This document shows, in pieces, positions 1 through 10,190 of a DNA stretch of 64,000 nucleotides. The notes beneath the pieces are model-generated. The model worked only from the letters and a program-made list of their open reading frames with translations. It was not told the origin of the DNA and did not search any database. The DNA is from Blautia sp. (GTDB lineage Bacteria; Bacillota; Clostridia; Lachnospirales; Lachnospiraceae), in NCBI GenBank assembly GCA_021772055.1, contig JAETNR010000014.1:1-64000 (forward strand). Direction: 5' to 3'. Made by a program: the position numbers and the translations under genes. The stretch's first letter is position 1, and every line of letters starts with the position of its first letter.

Positions 1-158
1 AACAAAATTCTGGGACATAATCTGTGCATGGCATTTAACAGCATCTTCAGAGAACCCTGTGATATCGGAAAAATAAAACATCTTATTTTCTAAAAAATCC
101 GTTTTTGAGTTGCACAAGGATATTTCGGGCAATTTTGAGCTAACAGGCAGTGCAATTT

Positions 159-1048
159 TCAAGTAGCACAACGAGTAAAATTATTCTCAATCTTATAAAA
201 TTCCCTGGTTTTGCTTAAACTTTGGATACGGTAATCAATATTGCCGCCATCCACGGCACAAATGGCTGAATCAATTCTCCCCAATGGACGAATCAGAATT
301 CTTTGAAGAATCACAGCTGCCATAGCAAGCCCCAAAATGGATAGAAGCAATACACTATATATCCAAAGGGGAATTCCATTATCCACATCCCTTTTTGACA
401 TATAGTTTACCAGAAATAGATCATCGTTCAAAAATCGCCATTGGCTGCATCCCACGTTTCTGCGATTGCATTGGTACTAAGCAAACTTCCCAAAGTAAAA
501 ACTCCGCCTGTAAATGAGATACATAAATAGTTCTTTTCTCCAATAGTTATCAACGCCCATTCTCCCTTTTTAACCTGCCCCTTAGAGAGCCATTGGTCAA
601 TTGTCCAGGAATCCTCATAGCTTAGACTATCCATTGCTCGAACCTTCATGTATTCTCCGGTATTATGCATCTGAGCAAAAATAGCTTCTGCAAACAATAC
701 CTTTCTCATTTTTTCAAGCTGAAAATACAGTCTGGTTTTTGCAAGCTCGTAATCCGTCTCTTTCTTATTGCCTCCTATTCCTACCCAGTAACTGTCCACT
801 GCCGTCTGTGCAATATAATCTCTAAGAATATCCAATTGTCCACGCACCTGATTTCCATACATAGACACTGTAGTGTGACGATCCTGGATAATTTTATCCC
901 GCATATTCTTTAATAGGTTTCTGCCAAGAAAGGGATCTGTCAGGTTCAAAGGAATCAGCAACCCAAAAATCAGCAGCAGGATTTTCCAACGAATGGAGGT
1001 TCTTTTATACATGTTCAAACACCTCTGATTATGCCAGCAGGATAACAA
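159..1048 (-). pseudogene. Frameshifted, truncated YesM-type sensor kinase
   Basis: Two overlapping reading frames make up the sensor half of a two-component kinase. The first (428-1048) has an N-terminal membrane segment and an extracellular sensor region. The second (159-455) has a second membrane segment (VLLLSILGLAMAAVILQ) and the start of a HAMP domain. Reading passes from one frame to the other at a T5 run near 440-450; a sixth T would restore the sense, so a one-base deletion is likely. The sequence then stops inside HAMP, and no histidine-kinase or ATPase domain follows before the window edge. Family knowledge: YesM kinases sense extracellular sugars or peptides and act on YesN regulators. 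I read it as a dead gene; nothing recognisable was found in 1-158. Confidence 0.75.
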
Positions 1049-1130
1049 CTCCCGCTCTCAGTATTTTATATGTTATACCGGCAAATTTTCTCAAAGTCAC
1101 TATCTTTTATATTCCCACGTGATTAATGGC

Positions 1131-1170
1131 AAAAAAAAGATTCCGGATATATTATCCGAAATCTCTTTTT
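1131..1170 (-). terminator. Rho-independent terminator of the ABC exporter operon
   Basis: An inverted repeat (AGATTCCGGATA / TATCCGAAATCT with one mismatch) is followed on the minus strand by a run of eight T. It lies about 10 bases after the stop of the exporter gene, as expected for the end of the marR-exporter operon. Confidence 0.85.
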
Positions 1171-1180
1171 ATCAATAGTA

Positions 1181-3019
1181 TCATGCCCCTGCCTTCTCAA
1201 ACTGGCTGTTGTACAGTTCTGCATAAAATCCGTTTTTGCCAAGGAGCTCTTCATGAGTTCCCTGCTCTACGATATCGCCATCCTTCATCACAAGGATCAA
1301 ATCCGCATCCTTAATGGTCGAAAGCCGATGTGCGATCACAAAGCTGGTTCTTCCCTTCATCAGGTTATCCATCGCCTTCTGGATCCGCACTTCCGTTCTC
1401 GTATCAACAGAGGAGGTGGCTTCGTCCAGGATCAGGATCCTGTTATCTGCAAGAATGGCTCTGGCAATGGTCAGAAGCTGCTTCTGCCCCTGGGATACAT
1501 TGCTGGTCTCTTCATCCAGCACCATGTCATAACCTCCCGGCTGCTGCATGATAAAATTGTGGATATGGGCTGCCTTGGCAGCTGCAACCACCTCTTCATC
1601 CGTAGCATCCAGACGTCCGTAGCGGATATTGTCCCGGATGGTTCCGGAAAACAGCCAGGTATCCTGCAGCACCATGCCGAACATCTCCCGGAGACTGCCT
1701 CTGTCAAAATCTTTGATATTATGACCGTCCACCTTAATGGCACCGCCGTTCACATCATAAAAACGCATCAGCAGTTTGACCATGGTAGTTTTTCCCGCAC
1801 CGGTAGGTCCTACAATGGCAATCTTCTGTCCGTCCTTTACTTTTGCGGAGAAATCATGAACAATGATCTTCTGGGGATCATAGCCGAATTTTACATGCTC
1901 AAATTCCACATTTCCACGGAGGTTTGTAATATCCGCCGGGTTTTCCACATTCTGCACCTCTTCCGGTTCTTCTAGGAACTCGAATACCCTCTCAGATGCC
2001 GCTGCAGATGCCTGGAGCAGATTCGTCACCTGTGCAATCTGCTGGATCGGCTGGGTAAAATTCTTAATGTACTGGAAAAAGGACTGGATTTCACCAACCT
2101 CAATATTCCCTTTGATGACAAAGATTCCTCCCAGAAGGGCAACCATCACATAACCCAGATTTCCCACAAACTGCATGACCGGCATCATAATACCGGAAAA
2201 GAACTGGGATTTCCATGCGGATTCATAAAGCTTCTCATTATCCTTCTCAAATTCCGCAATTACATCCTCTTCTTTGTTAAATGCCTTTACCACATGATGT
2301 CCGCCGTAATTTTCTTCAATCTGTCCGTTTACCCTGCCGAGATAGCTCTGCTGTGCCTGGAAATATTTCTGGGAATGTTTCATCACAACGCCAATGATTC
2401 CCATGGAAAGAGGCAGCATCAGAACCGCCACCAGCGTCATCCAGACATTAATGGACAGCATCATGGCAAATACCCCCACCAGGGTGGTGATGGAAGTGAT
2501 CAGCTGTGTCATGCTCTGGTTCAGGCTCATCTGCAGCGTATCCACATCATTGGTCACACGGGACAAAATCTCTCCGTTGGTCCTGCTTTCAAAATAATTC
2601 AGGGGAAGCCTGCTGAACTTCTCGGAAATATCCTTTCTCAGATGATACGTCACATCATTGGAGATCCCCGTCATAATAATTCCCTGGATAAAGGAAAAAC
2701 AGGCACTGCACACATATAAAGCCATCGTCCATAAAAGGATCTGCCCGATTTTTGCAAAATTGATGCCTCCGGTCCCGCTTACCTTGGCAACCAGGCCGTT
2801 AAACAATTCCGTAGTTGCCTTTCCAAGAATCTTTGGCCCCACGATGCTGAAAATCGTTCCTGCCACTGCAAAAACAAACATAATGCCAAAACGGACCTTA
2901 TACTGCCCCATATACCGGAACAGCTTTGCCATAGAACCTTTGAAGTCCTTGGCCTTTTCCCCGGAATGCATTCCCCGTCCGTGGCCGCCCATAGGGCCTC
3001 TTTTTACCTGACTGCTCAT
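1181..3019 (-). CDS. ABC exporter half-transporter with canonical ATP site
   Basis: A 612-residue fused membrane/ATPase half-transporter of the multidrug/lipid exporter family. The N-terminal ~340 residues carry six membrane segments. The C-terminal ATPase has a Walker A (GPTGAGKT), a signature (VSQGQKQ), a canonical Walker B with catalytic glutamate (ILILDEATSS) and the switch histidine (IAHR). Its start overlaps the stop of the upstream 720-residue partner by 4 bases (ATGA), so the two are translationally coupled and very likely form a heterodimer at the membrane. A MarR regulator precedes both, suggesting induction by a drug or other small hydrophobic compound. The substrate cannot be told from sequence. 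A GGAGG ribosome site sits 8 bases before this ATG. Confidence 0.93.
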   Translation of the reverse strand: MSSQVKRGPMGGHGRGMHSGEKAKDFKGSMAKLFRYMGQYKVRFGIMFVFAVAGTIFSIVGPKILGKATTELFNGLVAKVSGTGGINFAKIGQILLWTMALYVCSACFSFIQGIIMTGISNDVTYHLRKDISEKFSRLPLNYFESRTNGEILSRVTNDVDTLQMSLNQSMTQLITSITTLVGVFAMMLSINVWMTLVAVLMLPLSMGIIGVVMKHSQKYFQAQQSYLGRVNGQIEENYGGHHVVKAFNKEEDVIAEFEKDNEKLYESAWKSQFFSGIMMPVMQFVGNLGYVMVALLGGIFVIKGNIEVGEIQSFFQYIKNFTQPIQQIAQVTNLLQASAAASERVFEFLEEPEEVQNVENPADITNLRGNVEFEHVKFGYDPQKIIVHDFSAKVKDGQKIAIVGPTGAGKTTMVKLLMRFYDVNGGAIKVDGHNIKDFDRGSLREMFGMVLQDTWLFSGTIRDNIRYGRLDATDEEVVAAAKAAHIHNFIMQQPGGYDMVLDEETSNVSQGQKQLLTIARAILADNRILILDEATSSVDTRTEVRIQKAMDNLMKGRTSFVIAHRLSTIKDADLILVMKDGDIVEQGTHEELLGKNGFYAELYNSQFEKAGA

Positions 3020-5178
3020 GCCAATTCCTCCTCTGATAACTGCGACATTGCGATCTGACGATAAACTTCACAGTTCTTCATCAGTTCCTTGTGAGTTCCG
3101 ATGCCTGCCATATGCCCGTCGTCCAGAACAATGATCTGATCCGCATGCAGGATCGTACTGATACGCTGCGCAACAATAATGGTAGTTGCGTCCTTTGTAT
3201 GTGCTTTCAGCGCCTTCCGAAGAGCACTGTCTGTTTTGAAATCCAAAGCAGAAAAACTGTCATCAAAAAGATAGATCTCCGGCTGCTTTGCAACGGCTCT
3301 TGCAATGGAAAGCCGCTGCTTCTGCCCTCCGGATACATTGGTTCCGCCCTGAGCGATCGGGGAATGGTAGTTCTCCGGCTTCTGCTCAATGAAATCTGCT
3401 GCCTGGGCTACTTCTGCTGCTTCTTTCACTGCACTTTCGCTGATATCGGTCTTTCCGTAACGGATATTGGAGTCAATGGTTCCGGAAAACAGGACTCCCT
3501 TCTGGGGTACATACCCCAGTTTTTCCCGCAGCTCCTTCTGGGTCATTTTCCTCACATCCACGCCGTCCACACGGACTGCCCCTTCTGTCACGTCATAAAA
3601 ACGGGGAATCAGATTGAGCAGAGTGCTCTTGCCGCTTCCGGTGCTTCCAATGACAGCCACAGTCTGCCCTTTCTGTGCTTTGAAAGAAATGTCTGTCAGC
3701 ACATTCTCTCCTGCCTCCGGATAGGCAAAGGTTACATGGTCAAATTCCACACAGCCTTTCTGGTTTTCCATTGCATGTCCGGGATTTTCCGGATCTTCAA
3801 TGCTTCCTTCTGTTTCCAGGACTTCATTGATCCGGACTGCCGCCACATTGGCTCTTGGGAGCATAATGGACATGGCCGTGATCATCAGGAAGGACATGAT
3901 GATCTGCATAGCATACTGAATAAATGCCATCACATTTCCTACCTGCATGGTTCCCGCATCTACTGCATAAGAACCGGAATAAATGATAAGAATGGAAGTT
4001 CCGTTCATAATCAGCATCATGATCGGCATCATAAAGGTCATACAGCGGTTGACAAAAAGATTGGTTTTCGTCAGATCCAGATTGGCACGCTCAAACCGCT
4101 CCTCCTCATGCTTTTCCCTGCTGAATGCACGGATGACCGGAATGCCGGTCAGAATTTCTCTGGTTACCAGATTCAGACGGTCAATGAGCTTCTGAAGCTT
4201 TGTGAATTTCGGCATGGCCACCTGAAAAAGCACAAGGATAACAAGGAGGATCAGCACTACCGCTACCCCCAGGATCCATGTCATGGAAGAGTCTGTCTGC
4301 AGCACACGGATCACACCGCCGATTCCCAGGATCGGTGCATACAGCACGATCCGGAACATCATAGCCATGACCTGCTGTACCTGCTGCACATCATTGGTGC
4401 TTCGCGTAATCAGGGATGCGGTGGAAAATTTATGATATTCCCTGCTGGAAAAACTCATGATCCGGCTGTAAACACTGCTTCTAAGGTCATGCCCAAGCCC
4501 CGCTGCCACTTTTGCAGAAAGAAAGGTCACCGCAATCGCCGCTGCCATGATGACCAATGCCATCAGGATCATCCGGATACCGGAAACGATAATGTAATCC
4601 ATCTGGATTCTGTCAACATCCTCGCCCATGTCTTCATATTCCCTGCGGACAAAGGAAACGGCTGCCTGGGTGAGAATGGATTCCGGCATCTCTGTTATTT
4701 TTTCTTCCATGGATTTCATCATCTCCATGCGTGCTTCCTTTGGCATCTGTTTCATCACCATCATGGGATCCATCCCTTCCTGGATTCCCATTCCTGACAA
4801 CATATTTAAGGTTTCTTCATTTTCTGCTGTAAGGGAATAGACCATCATCATAGGTTTACAGAATTGGTCATTCAATCCATCCCTTGCTTCCCGGGAAACA
4901 TTATCCTTCAGCACATAGGTGTCTCCATCCAGCACGTAAGACTTAAGGACTTCATCAGCTGTATCTTCCTCCATAAACAGCTGCAGGTTCTCCATGGTGG
5001 ATACCCGGATTTTTTCCGGCACGCCGTCCTCAATTCCCTGCTGCTGAATTCCCACATTTACAATTCGGGATGTGTAATCCGGAAGGGAAAGGTCACAGTA
5101 GGCCTGGAGAAACAAAAGACCTACGATCAGGACAATACTTCCTGCTGATTTTTTTAGATATTTCATCAGTTTGATCAT
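3016..5178 (-). CDS. ABC exporter half-transporter with degenerate ATP site
   Basis: A 720-residue exporter subunit, longer than its partner mainly because of an extracytoplasmic insert of about 110 residues between the first and second membrane segments (roughly residues 35-200, rich in Met, Glu and Lys). The ATPase has Walker A GSTGSGKS and signature VSGGQKQ. The catalytic glutamate after Walker B is replaced by Asp (YLFDDS), and the switch histidine is Gln (VAQR). Known heterodimeric exporters combine one such degenerate site with one active site, so this fits as the non-hydrolysing partner of the adjacent gene. The gene follows marR by about 70 bases on the same strand. RBS GAAGGA lies 8 bases before the chosen ATG. 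Confidence 0.93.
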   Translation of the reverse strand: MIKLMKYLKKSAGSIVLIVGLLFLQAYCDLSLPDYTSRIVNVGIQQQGIEDGVPEKIRVSTMENLQLFMEEDTADEVLKSYVLDGDTYVLKDNVSREARDGLNDQFCKPMMMVYSLTAENEETLNMLSGMGIQEGMDPMMVMKQMPKEARMEMMKSMEEKITEMPESILTQAAVSFVRREYEDMGEDVDRIQMDYIIVSGIRMILMALVIMAAAIAVTFLSAKVAAGLGHDLRSSVYSRIMSFSSREYHKFSTASLITRSTNDVQQVQQVMAMMFRIVLYAPILGIGGVIRVLQTDSSMTWILGVAVVLILLVILVLFQVAMPKFTKLQKLIDRLNLVTREILTGIPVIRAFSREKHEEERFERANLDLTKTNLFVNRCMTFMMPIMMLIMNGTSILIIYSGSYAVDAGTMQVGNVMAFIQYAMQIIMSFLMITAMSIMLPRANVAAVRINEVLETEGSIEDPENPGHAMENQKGCVEFDHVTFAYPEAGENVLTDISFKAQKGQTVAVIGSTGSGKSTLLNLIPRFYDVTEGAVRVDGVDVRKMTQKELREKLGYVPQKGVLFSGTIDSNIRYGKTDISESAVKEAAEVAQAADFIEQKPENYHSPIAQGGTNVSGGQKQRLSIARAVAKQPEIYLFDDSFSALDFKTDSALRKALKAHTKDATTIIVAQRISTILHADQIIVLDDGHMAGIGTHKELMKNCEVYRQIAMSQLSEEELA

Positions 5179-5250
5179 TGTTTCAATCCTTCTTTCTATT
5201 TGATTTGTATTTCTATATAGTCATTCAGCCATTGCTGAGCTGATACTGCC

Positions 5251-5727
5251 TTATAAACCGCAGAGTCCTGCCGATGTTCCCGGTATCTGTTCCATATTGT
5301 CCAGTATCTGCAGGAAAAACCTCCGTAAAAGGCACATTTCTGTTTCTGTAAAATTGCCAAACATGATCTTTTCCATTTCCTGAAAACGTGCCAGCAGCAC
5401 TTTTACTGTTTCCTTTCCCTTCCCTGTCAGGTAAACACGCATAATGCGCTGATCCTTTTCATCCCGCCTGCGGCATACGATTCCGATCTTCTCCAGGCGC
5501 TGAATGCTTACATTCACTGTAGACGGCTTGTTCCGCAGCAATTCCGTCATTCTGCGCTGACTGCATCCATCAGACCGTGACAAAACCATGATTACGGGCA
5601 TCTGGCCCGGCTGAAGTCCCAGCTCTCTGATCTGTCCGAGACATTTCTCCGCATAGCATCGGCTGATATCCATGTAGAGTTCCTGCATGGACTTCTCACC
5701 AGGTTCTTTTGTATCGAAGGAATGCAT
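5251..5727 (-). CDS. MarR-family transcriptional regulator
   Basis: A 158-residue winged-helix protein. The central region (about residues 45-110) has the MarR pattern: helix-turn-helix (CSQRRMTELLRNKPSTVNVS) followed by a basic wing (CRRRDEKDQRIMRVYLTGKG). The first gene of the operon with the ABC exporter, it probably represses itself and the exporter until a ligand binds. A TTAGTCAGGCTAA palindrome between its promoter and start (5751-5763) is the likely operator. An AGGAGGTG ribosome site precedes the ATG. The dimerisation helices at both ends are present, so the protein looks intact. Confidence 0.9.
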   Translation of the reverse strand: MHSFDTKEPGEKSMQELYMDISRCYAEKCLGQIRELGLQPGQMPVIMVLSRSDGCSQRRMTELLRNKPSTVNVSIQRLEKIGIVCRRRDEKDQRIMRVYLTGKGKETVKVLLARFQEMEKIMFGNFTETEMCLLRRFFLQILDNMEQIPGTSAGLCGL

Positions 5728-5750
5728 TTTTTACACCTCCTCATTTTTAA

Positions 5751-5797
5751 TTAGTCAGGCTAACAATATATTATAGAGATACGCACAAAAAATGCAA
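5751..5797 (-). promoter_or_regulatory. marR operon promoter and probable operator
   Basis: On the minus strand TTGCAT (5792-5797), a 16-base spacer and TATAAT (5770-5775) form a sigma-A promoter. Just downstream lies TTAGTCAGGCTAA (5751-5763), a short inverted repeat in the position expected for MarR autorepression. A related half-conserved copy, TTGTCAGACTAA, occurs at 5872-5883. Binding by this MarR protein is inferred. Confidence 0.65.
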
Positions 5798-5885
5798 GAA
5801 TTTTTTGTGCAGTTTATATTTTTTTAAGATTTTATTTTCCTGTTTTGAGAAACCGGATTTATTTTTTTCATTTGTCAGACTAATA

Positions 5886-5925
5886 AAAAAACTCTGCCGA
5901 AGCGGTCATATTCCGGCAGAGTTTT
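5886..5925 (-). terminator. Terminator after clpB-DUF4250
   Basis: AAAACTCTGCCG and CGGCAGAGTTTT form a 12-bp stem, with a T-run on the minus strand immediately after it. It ends the clpB transcript five bases after the DUF4250 stop codon. Confidence 0.88.
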
Positions 5926-5929
5926 CTCA

Positions 5930-6103
5930 TTATATGAACTGGTTCGTGTGCTCATCATAGTGGTAATCTATGGAGTCCATTTTTTCCACCAGTTCTTTTT
6001 TCCTGATTCCTCTGCATGTGCAGAGGGCTTCCAGGGAATCGTAATAGTCACGGAGCTGGGTGTTTACATAGCTCAGCAGCATAACAGGATCTTTTGGTAT
6101 CAT
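5930..6103 (-). CDS. Small DUF4250-family protein coupled to clpB
   Basis: A 57-residue protein starting [19 protein letters not shown], which matches the N-terminal pattern of the DUF4250 family of small Firmicute proteins. The family's function is unknown to me. It has no signal peptide or membrane segment; the second half is charged ([13 protein letters not shown]) and probably helical. Its ATG overlaps the clpB stop codon (ATGA, 6100-6103), and the operon terminator follows directly, so it should be translated only after ClpB. The context suggests a role under protein-folding stress, but that is inference. I found it by reading past the clpB stop; it would be missed by a 60-codon cut-off. 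Confidence 0.82.
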   Translation of the reverse strand: MIPKDPVMLLSYVNTQLRDYYDSLEALCTCRGIRKKELVEKMDSIDYHYDEHTNQFI

Positions 6104-8694
6104 AAACTTCCATCCTTTATTCTTGTAATGAATTCCCCGTTTTCTACATCCAGCACAATGGTATCTCCTGCATGGACATTTCCGGAAAGGATCTGCCTTG
6201 CTGCAAGGGTCTCCACATATTTCTGAAGATACCGCTTCAGCGGACGTGCTCCGTATACCGGATCGTAGCCTTCTTCAATTGCCTGGGCCTTGGCTGCATC
6301 GGTAAGTTCCAGGGACAGTTCCTGGTCAGAGAGACGTTTGTTCAGGTCTTTCACCAGTAAGTCTACTATCATACCAATGTTGTCTTTTGTCAAGGGCTTA
6401 AATAAAATTGTCTCGTCAAGACGGTTCAAAAATTCCGGACGGAAATGATTCTTCAGGTCATTCATAACCATCTCTTCTGCTTCCGGCTTAATCTCGCCAT
6501 TTTCATCAATTCCCTCCAGCAGGTAGGAGGAACCGATATTGGAAGTCATGATCAGGATGGTATTTTTAAAATCTACAGTCCGTCCCTGGGAATCTGTGAT
6601 CCGCCCGTCATCCAGTACCTGCAGAAGAACATTGAACACATCCGGGTGTGCCTTCTCAATCTCGTCAAAAAGCACGACGCTATAGGGTTTCCGCCGGACT
6701 GCCTCAGTAAGCTGCCCGCCTTCTTCATATCCCACATATCCCGGAGGCGCTCCGATCAGCCTGGATACGGAGTACTTCTCCATATACTCACTCATGTCAA
6801 TACGGACCATGTTCTGTTCGTCATCAAAGAGATTTTCCGCAAGGGTTTTGGCAAGCTCCGTCTTACCTACACCGGTTGGGCCAAGGAACAGGAAGGAACC
6901 AATGGGTTTCGTAGGATCCTTGATCCCAGCTTTGGAACGGAGAATAGCATCCGTTACGCGGCGGACACCCTCATCCTGTCCAATCACACGCTTATGAAGC
7001 TGTTCCTCCAGTCCGAGAAGTTTGGTTCTCTCGCCCTCCGTCAGCCTGGTTACAGGGATTCCTGTCCAGCGTGAAATGATCCTGGCGATCTCATCGTCTG
7101 TCACAGCCTCGTGAACCAGCCTGCGGTCGCTTTCCTTCACATTCCGCTCTTCGATCTCCAGCTGCTGCTGCAGTCTTGGCAGCTCGCCGTACTGAAGCTC
7201 TGCAGCTTTTTCCAGATCATAGTTCTGCTGTGCCTTCTGAATCTGCTTATTTACATCCTCAATCTGCTCGCGAAGCTTTGAAAGTTTCTCAACAGAATGC
7301 TTTTCATTATCCCACTGCGCTTTCTGCGTATTAAAGACGTCCCGCAGTTCAGCCAGTTCCTTCTGGATATCTGCAAGGCGTTCCTTGCTTAAACTGTCCG
7401 TTTCTTTCTTCAGGGCGGATTCTTCGATTTCCAGCTGCATGATCTTCCTGCGCTGTTCATCCAGTTCGGTGGGCATGGAGTCCAATTCGGTCTTGATCAG
7501 AGCACATGCCTCATCCACCAGGTCAATGGCCTTGTCCGGAAGGAATCGGTCAGAAATGTAACGATGAGACAAGGTTGCTGCTGCCACAAGGGCACTGTCC
7601 GTGATCTTCACGCCATGGTAAACCTCATAGCGTTCCTTCAGCCCGCGAAGGATGGAAATCGTATCCTCCACAGTAGGCTCATCCACCATAACCGGCTGGA
7701 AACGGCGTTCCAGAGCTGCATCCTTCTCAATATACTGTCTGTATTCGTCCAAAGTGGTGGCACCGATACAGTGCAGTTCTCCTCTTGCCAGCATGGGTTT
7801 AAGCATATTTCCTGCATCCATGGCTCCGTCGGTCTTGCCGGCGCCTACAATCAGGTGAAGCTCATCAATAAAGAGGATGATCTTTCCCTCGCTCTTCTTC
7901 ACTTCTTCCAAAACCGCTTTCAGACGTTCCTCAAACTCGCCTCTGTATTTGGCTCCTGCCACAAGGGCACCCATATCCAGGGCAAAGATCTTCTTATCCT
8001 TCAGCCCTTCCGGAACATCCCCGCCTGCCACACGCTGGGCAAGGCCCTCAATAGCTGCTGTTTTTCCTACACCTGGTTCTCCGATGAGAACCGGGTTGTT
8101 CTTGGTCTTTCTGGAAAGGATACGGATAATATTACGGATTTCCCCATCACGGCCGATCACAGGATCCAGCTTCTGGTTTCTGGCTTTCTCCACCAGTTCC
8201 TCCCCGTATTTATTCAGGGTGTCATATGTGGCTTCCGGATTGTCGCTCACCACTCTCTGATTTCCTCTGACAGTAGACAGTGCCTGCAGGAAACGTTCCC
8301 TGGTGATGCCGAATTCATTCAGGATTTTCTTCATGCCGGGGCTTGGCTGCTTTAAGATGGACAAAAACAGGTGCTCTACGGAAACGTATTCATCTCCCAT
8401 AGCCTTTGCCTCATCCTCCGCACTTACCAGTGCTTTATTCAGGTATTGCCCGAAGCGCAGCTCGCCGCCGGATACCTTGACCTTCCCGTCCAGGGCTTTC
8501 TTCACAGTGTTCAAAAAATAGTCTTTATTAATTTCCATTTTCTCAATAAGCTTGAGAATCAGGCTGTCTTCCTGGGTAAGCAGAGCGTACAGAAGATGCT
8601 CCTGCTCGATTTCCTGGTTGCCATATTCATAAGCAACCTTCTCCAGATTCTGGACAGCTTCTATGGACTTCTGGGTAAATTTACTGATATTCAT
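6100..8694 (-). CDS. clpB: Chaperone disaggregase ClpB
   Basis: An 864-residue Hsp100 ATPase of normal ClpB length. In order: an N-terminal Clp repeat domain (1-150), AAA-1 with Walker A GEPGVGKT and Walker [10 protein letters not shown], a long coiled-coil middle domain (about 400-525, rich in Lys, Glu and Gln), AAA-2 with GPTGVGKT and [14 protein letters not shown], and the C-terminal D2-small domain. The middle domain distinguishes it from ClpA and ClpC. It works with DnaK to pull proteins out of aggregates in the cytoplasm. A CIRCE element upstream points to HrcA control. RBS GGAGG stands 9 bases before the ATG. Its stop overlaps the DUF4250 start. Confidence 0.97.
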   Translation of the reverse strand: MNISKFTQKSIEAVQNLEKVAYEYGNQEIEQEHLLYALLTQEDSLILKLIEKMEINKDYFLNTVKKALDGKVKVSGGELRFGQYLNKALVSAEDEAKAMGDEYVSVEHLFLSILKQPSPGMKKILNEFGITRERFLQALSTVRGNQRVVSDNPEATYDTLNKYGEELVEKARNQKLDPVIGRDGEIRNIIRILSRKTKNNPVLIGEPGVGKTAAIEGLAQRVAGGDVPEGLKDKKIFALDMGALVAGAKYRGEFEERLKAVLEEVKKSEGKIILFIDELHLIVGAGKTDGAMDAGNMLKPMLARGELHCIGATTLDEYRQYIEKDAALERRFQPVMVDEPTVEDTISILRGLKERYEVYHGVKITDSALVAAATLSHRYISDRFLPDKAIDLVDEACALIKTELDSMPTELDEQRRKIMQLEIEESALKKETDSLSKERLADIQKELAELRDVFNTQKAQWDNEKHSVEKLSKLREQIEDVNKQIQKAQQNYDLEKAAELQYGELPRLQQQLEIEERNVKESDRRLVHEAVTDDEIARIISRWTGIPVTRLTEGERTKLLGLEEQLHKRVIGQDEGVRRVTDAILRSKAGIKDPTKPIGSFLFLGPTGVGKTELAKTLAENLFDDEQNMVRIDMSEYMEKYSVSRLIGAPPGYVGYEEGGQLTEAVRRKPYSVVLFDEIEKAHPDVFNVLLQVLDDGRITDSQGRTVDFKNTILIMTSNIGSSYLLEGIDENGEIKPEAEEMVMNDLKNHFRPEFLNRLDETILFKPLTKDNIGMIVDLLVKDLNKRLSDQELSLELTDAAKAQAIEEGYDPVYGARPLKRYLQKYVETLAARQILSGNVHAGDTIVLDVENGEFITRIKDGSL

Positions 8695-8761
8695 AGGCTT
8701 TCCTCCTTCTATGATAAGAAACGTATTCTATAAATACTATTATTCCCTTTGTTCTAGTGGA

Positions 8762-8790
8762 AATATAACACTTTTTATTTTTCTTGTCAA
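8762..8790 (-). promoter_or_regulatory. clpB sigma-A promoter
   Basis: On the minus strand TTGACA (8785-8790), a 17-base spacer and TATATT (8762-8767) make a near-consensus vegetative promoter about 68 bases before the clpB start. Confidence 0.85.
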
Positions 8791-8797
8791 TAGATTG

Positions 8798-8824
8798 TTA
8801 GCACTTTCTTTTGATGAGTGCTAA
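8798..8824. promoter_or_regulatory. CIRCE operator (HrcA site)
   Basis: TTAGCACTT, nine bases, then GAGTGCTAA. This is the CIRCE inverted repeat with a single C-to-T departure from the usual left arm. HrcA binds CIRCE and represses heat-shock genes in Firmicutes. Here it sits just upstream of the -35 box rather than over the transcription start. Confidence 0.92.
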
Positions 8825-8852
8825 TTTTCCCAAGATTTTCAACAAAGGAAGC

Positions 8853-8910
8853 AAAAAAGAACTATCATTCCGGCAATTCTATCCATTCCTACGCCTTCTT
8901 GATAGTTCTT
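8853..8910 (-). terminator. Probable terminator after pepT
   Basis: AAGAACTATCA (8857-8867) and TGATAGTTCTT (8900-8910) form an 11-bp stem, with T6 following on the minus strand. The loop is long (32 bases). It lies 30 bases past the pepT stop and before the CIRCE/clpB promoter. Confidence 0.65.
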
Positions 8911-8939
8911 ATTATTTATTCTCTCATATGAACTCAGAG

Positions 8940-10190
8940 CTATTCCCCGGCATTCCCGTAGATCTCACAAAGTCTTATGAGTATCTCCACGTTTTTTGCC
9001 ATGGATTGGATCGGCACATACTCAAAACGTCCATGTGCATTTTCATATCCTGCGGAAAGATTCGGGCAGGGGAGACCACGGAAAGACAAGGACGAACCGT
9101 CTGTTCCGCCGCGGAAAGGTTCTGTCTCAGGTGTGAGACCGCTTTCCCTGATCGCCTGTTTCAGATAATCGATCATGTACGGAACCTGTCTGATCACTTC
9201 ATTCAGATTGCGGTACTGCAGACGCAGATCAAGGTTGATATTCTCCGCTCCGTATTTTTCTTTCAGTCTTTCCCCACAGGAACGAACCAGTTCATTTCTG
9301 GCCTCGAACTTTTCTGCATCAAAATCGCGGATGATCAATTCCACACGGGCATATTCACAGCTTGATGTACAGTTCATGACGTGATAAAACCCTTCCGTTC
9401 CGGATGTATATTGAGGCTTTTCCAAAGGAGGCAGCATCTGCAGAAATTCGGACGCAATATCCACCGCATTCCTCATAACGCCTTTCGCCGTTGCTGTATG
9501 TACGCTCAAGCCTTTGATTTCCAGGATTGCCCCTGAAGCGTAAAAGGTCTGATCCATATAATAGCCCAAATGGTCACCGTCCAGCGTATAAGCAATGGGT
9601 GCTCCAAAACGTTCAAAATCCAATCCCCGGGCAAATCCGCCGGCTTCTTCATCCGGTGTAAATGCGATACTGATAACCCCATGGGGTACCCTAGGATGCT
9701 GTAAATAATATTCCATCATTGTCATGACCGAAGATATTCCGGCTTTATCATCCCCTCCCAAAAGCGTAGTTCCGTCTGTCAGAATCAAATCCTGTCCGAT
9801 ATAGTGCAAAAGGCCCGGAAAATCGGATGTTTTCATAACAATATTCTTTTCTTTATTCAAAAGAATATCGCTGCCATCATAGTTTTTCAAAATCCAGGGT
9901 TTTACATCCTTTCCGCTGGCATCCTCCGCAGTATCCAGATGCGTGATAAATCCAATCGCCTTGCCCTGTCCCTTTGGAAGATTAGACGGAAGAAGCCCGT
10001 AAGCAATAACGTTTTCCTCATCCAGATATACCTGCGGCACTCCCATCTTAAGCATCTCATCCGTCAAAACCCTTGCCAGATCCATCTGACAGGATGACGT
10101 TGGCCACACATCGCTGTTACGCCTGGATTGTGTGTTGATCTTTGCATAGCGGATCATACGTTCTTTTACCTGATCATAAAATTGCATCAT
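8940..10190 (-). CDS. pepT: Peptidase T (tripeptide aminopeptidase)
   Basis: A 416-residue M20-family metallopeptidase of the usual PepT length. The two-zinc site is visible as FITHLDTAEDASG (first metal His/Asp), LLGGDDKAG (bridging Asp), TPDEEAGG (catalytic Glu pair) and a late His in HVMNC or AHGRFEY. PepT removes the N-terminal residue of tripeptides in the cytoplasm. It is the last gene of the operon with the oligopeptide-type importer, and its start overlaps the stop of the glycosidase-like gene by 4 bases, so the two are coupled. Imported peptides, perhaps glycosylated, are the likely substrate source. Confidence 0.95.
   Translation of the reverse strand: MMQFYDQVKERMIRYAKINTQSRRNSDVWPTSSCQMDLARVLTDEMLKMGVPQVYLDEENVIAYGLLPSNLPKGQGKAIGFITHLDTAEDASGKDVKPWILKNYDGSDILLNKEKNIVMKTSDFPGLLHYIGQDLILTDGTTLLGGDDKAGISSVMTMMEYYLQHPRVPHGVISIAFTPDEEAGGFARGLDFERFGAPIAYTLDGDHLGYYMDQTFYASGAILEIKGLSVHTATAKGVMRNAVDIASEFLQMLPPLEKPQYTSGTEGFYHVMNCTSSCEYARVELIIRDFDAEKFEARNELVRSCGERLKEKYGAENINLDLRLQYRNLNEVIRQVPYMIDYLKQAIRESGLTPETEPFRGGTDGSSLSFRGLPCPNLSAGYENAHGRFEYVPIQSMAKNVEILIRLCEIYGNAGE

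Noticed and set aside
1-158. Gene at the left edge
   Set aside because: No frame shows a recognisable domain; only a truncated kinase frame reaches 159.
3091-4797. 568-codon open frame on the plus strand
   Set aside because: It lies wholly antisense to the conserved ABC exporter gene, is rich in His/Cys/Gln as expected of a shadow frame, has no ribosome site, and matches no family.
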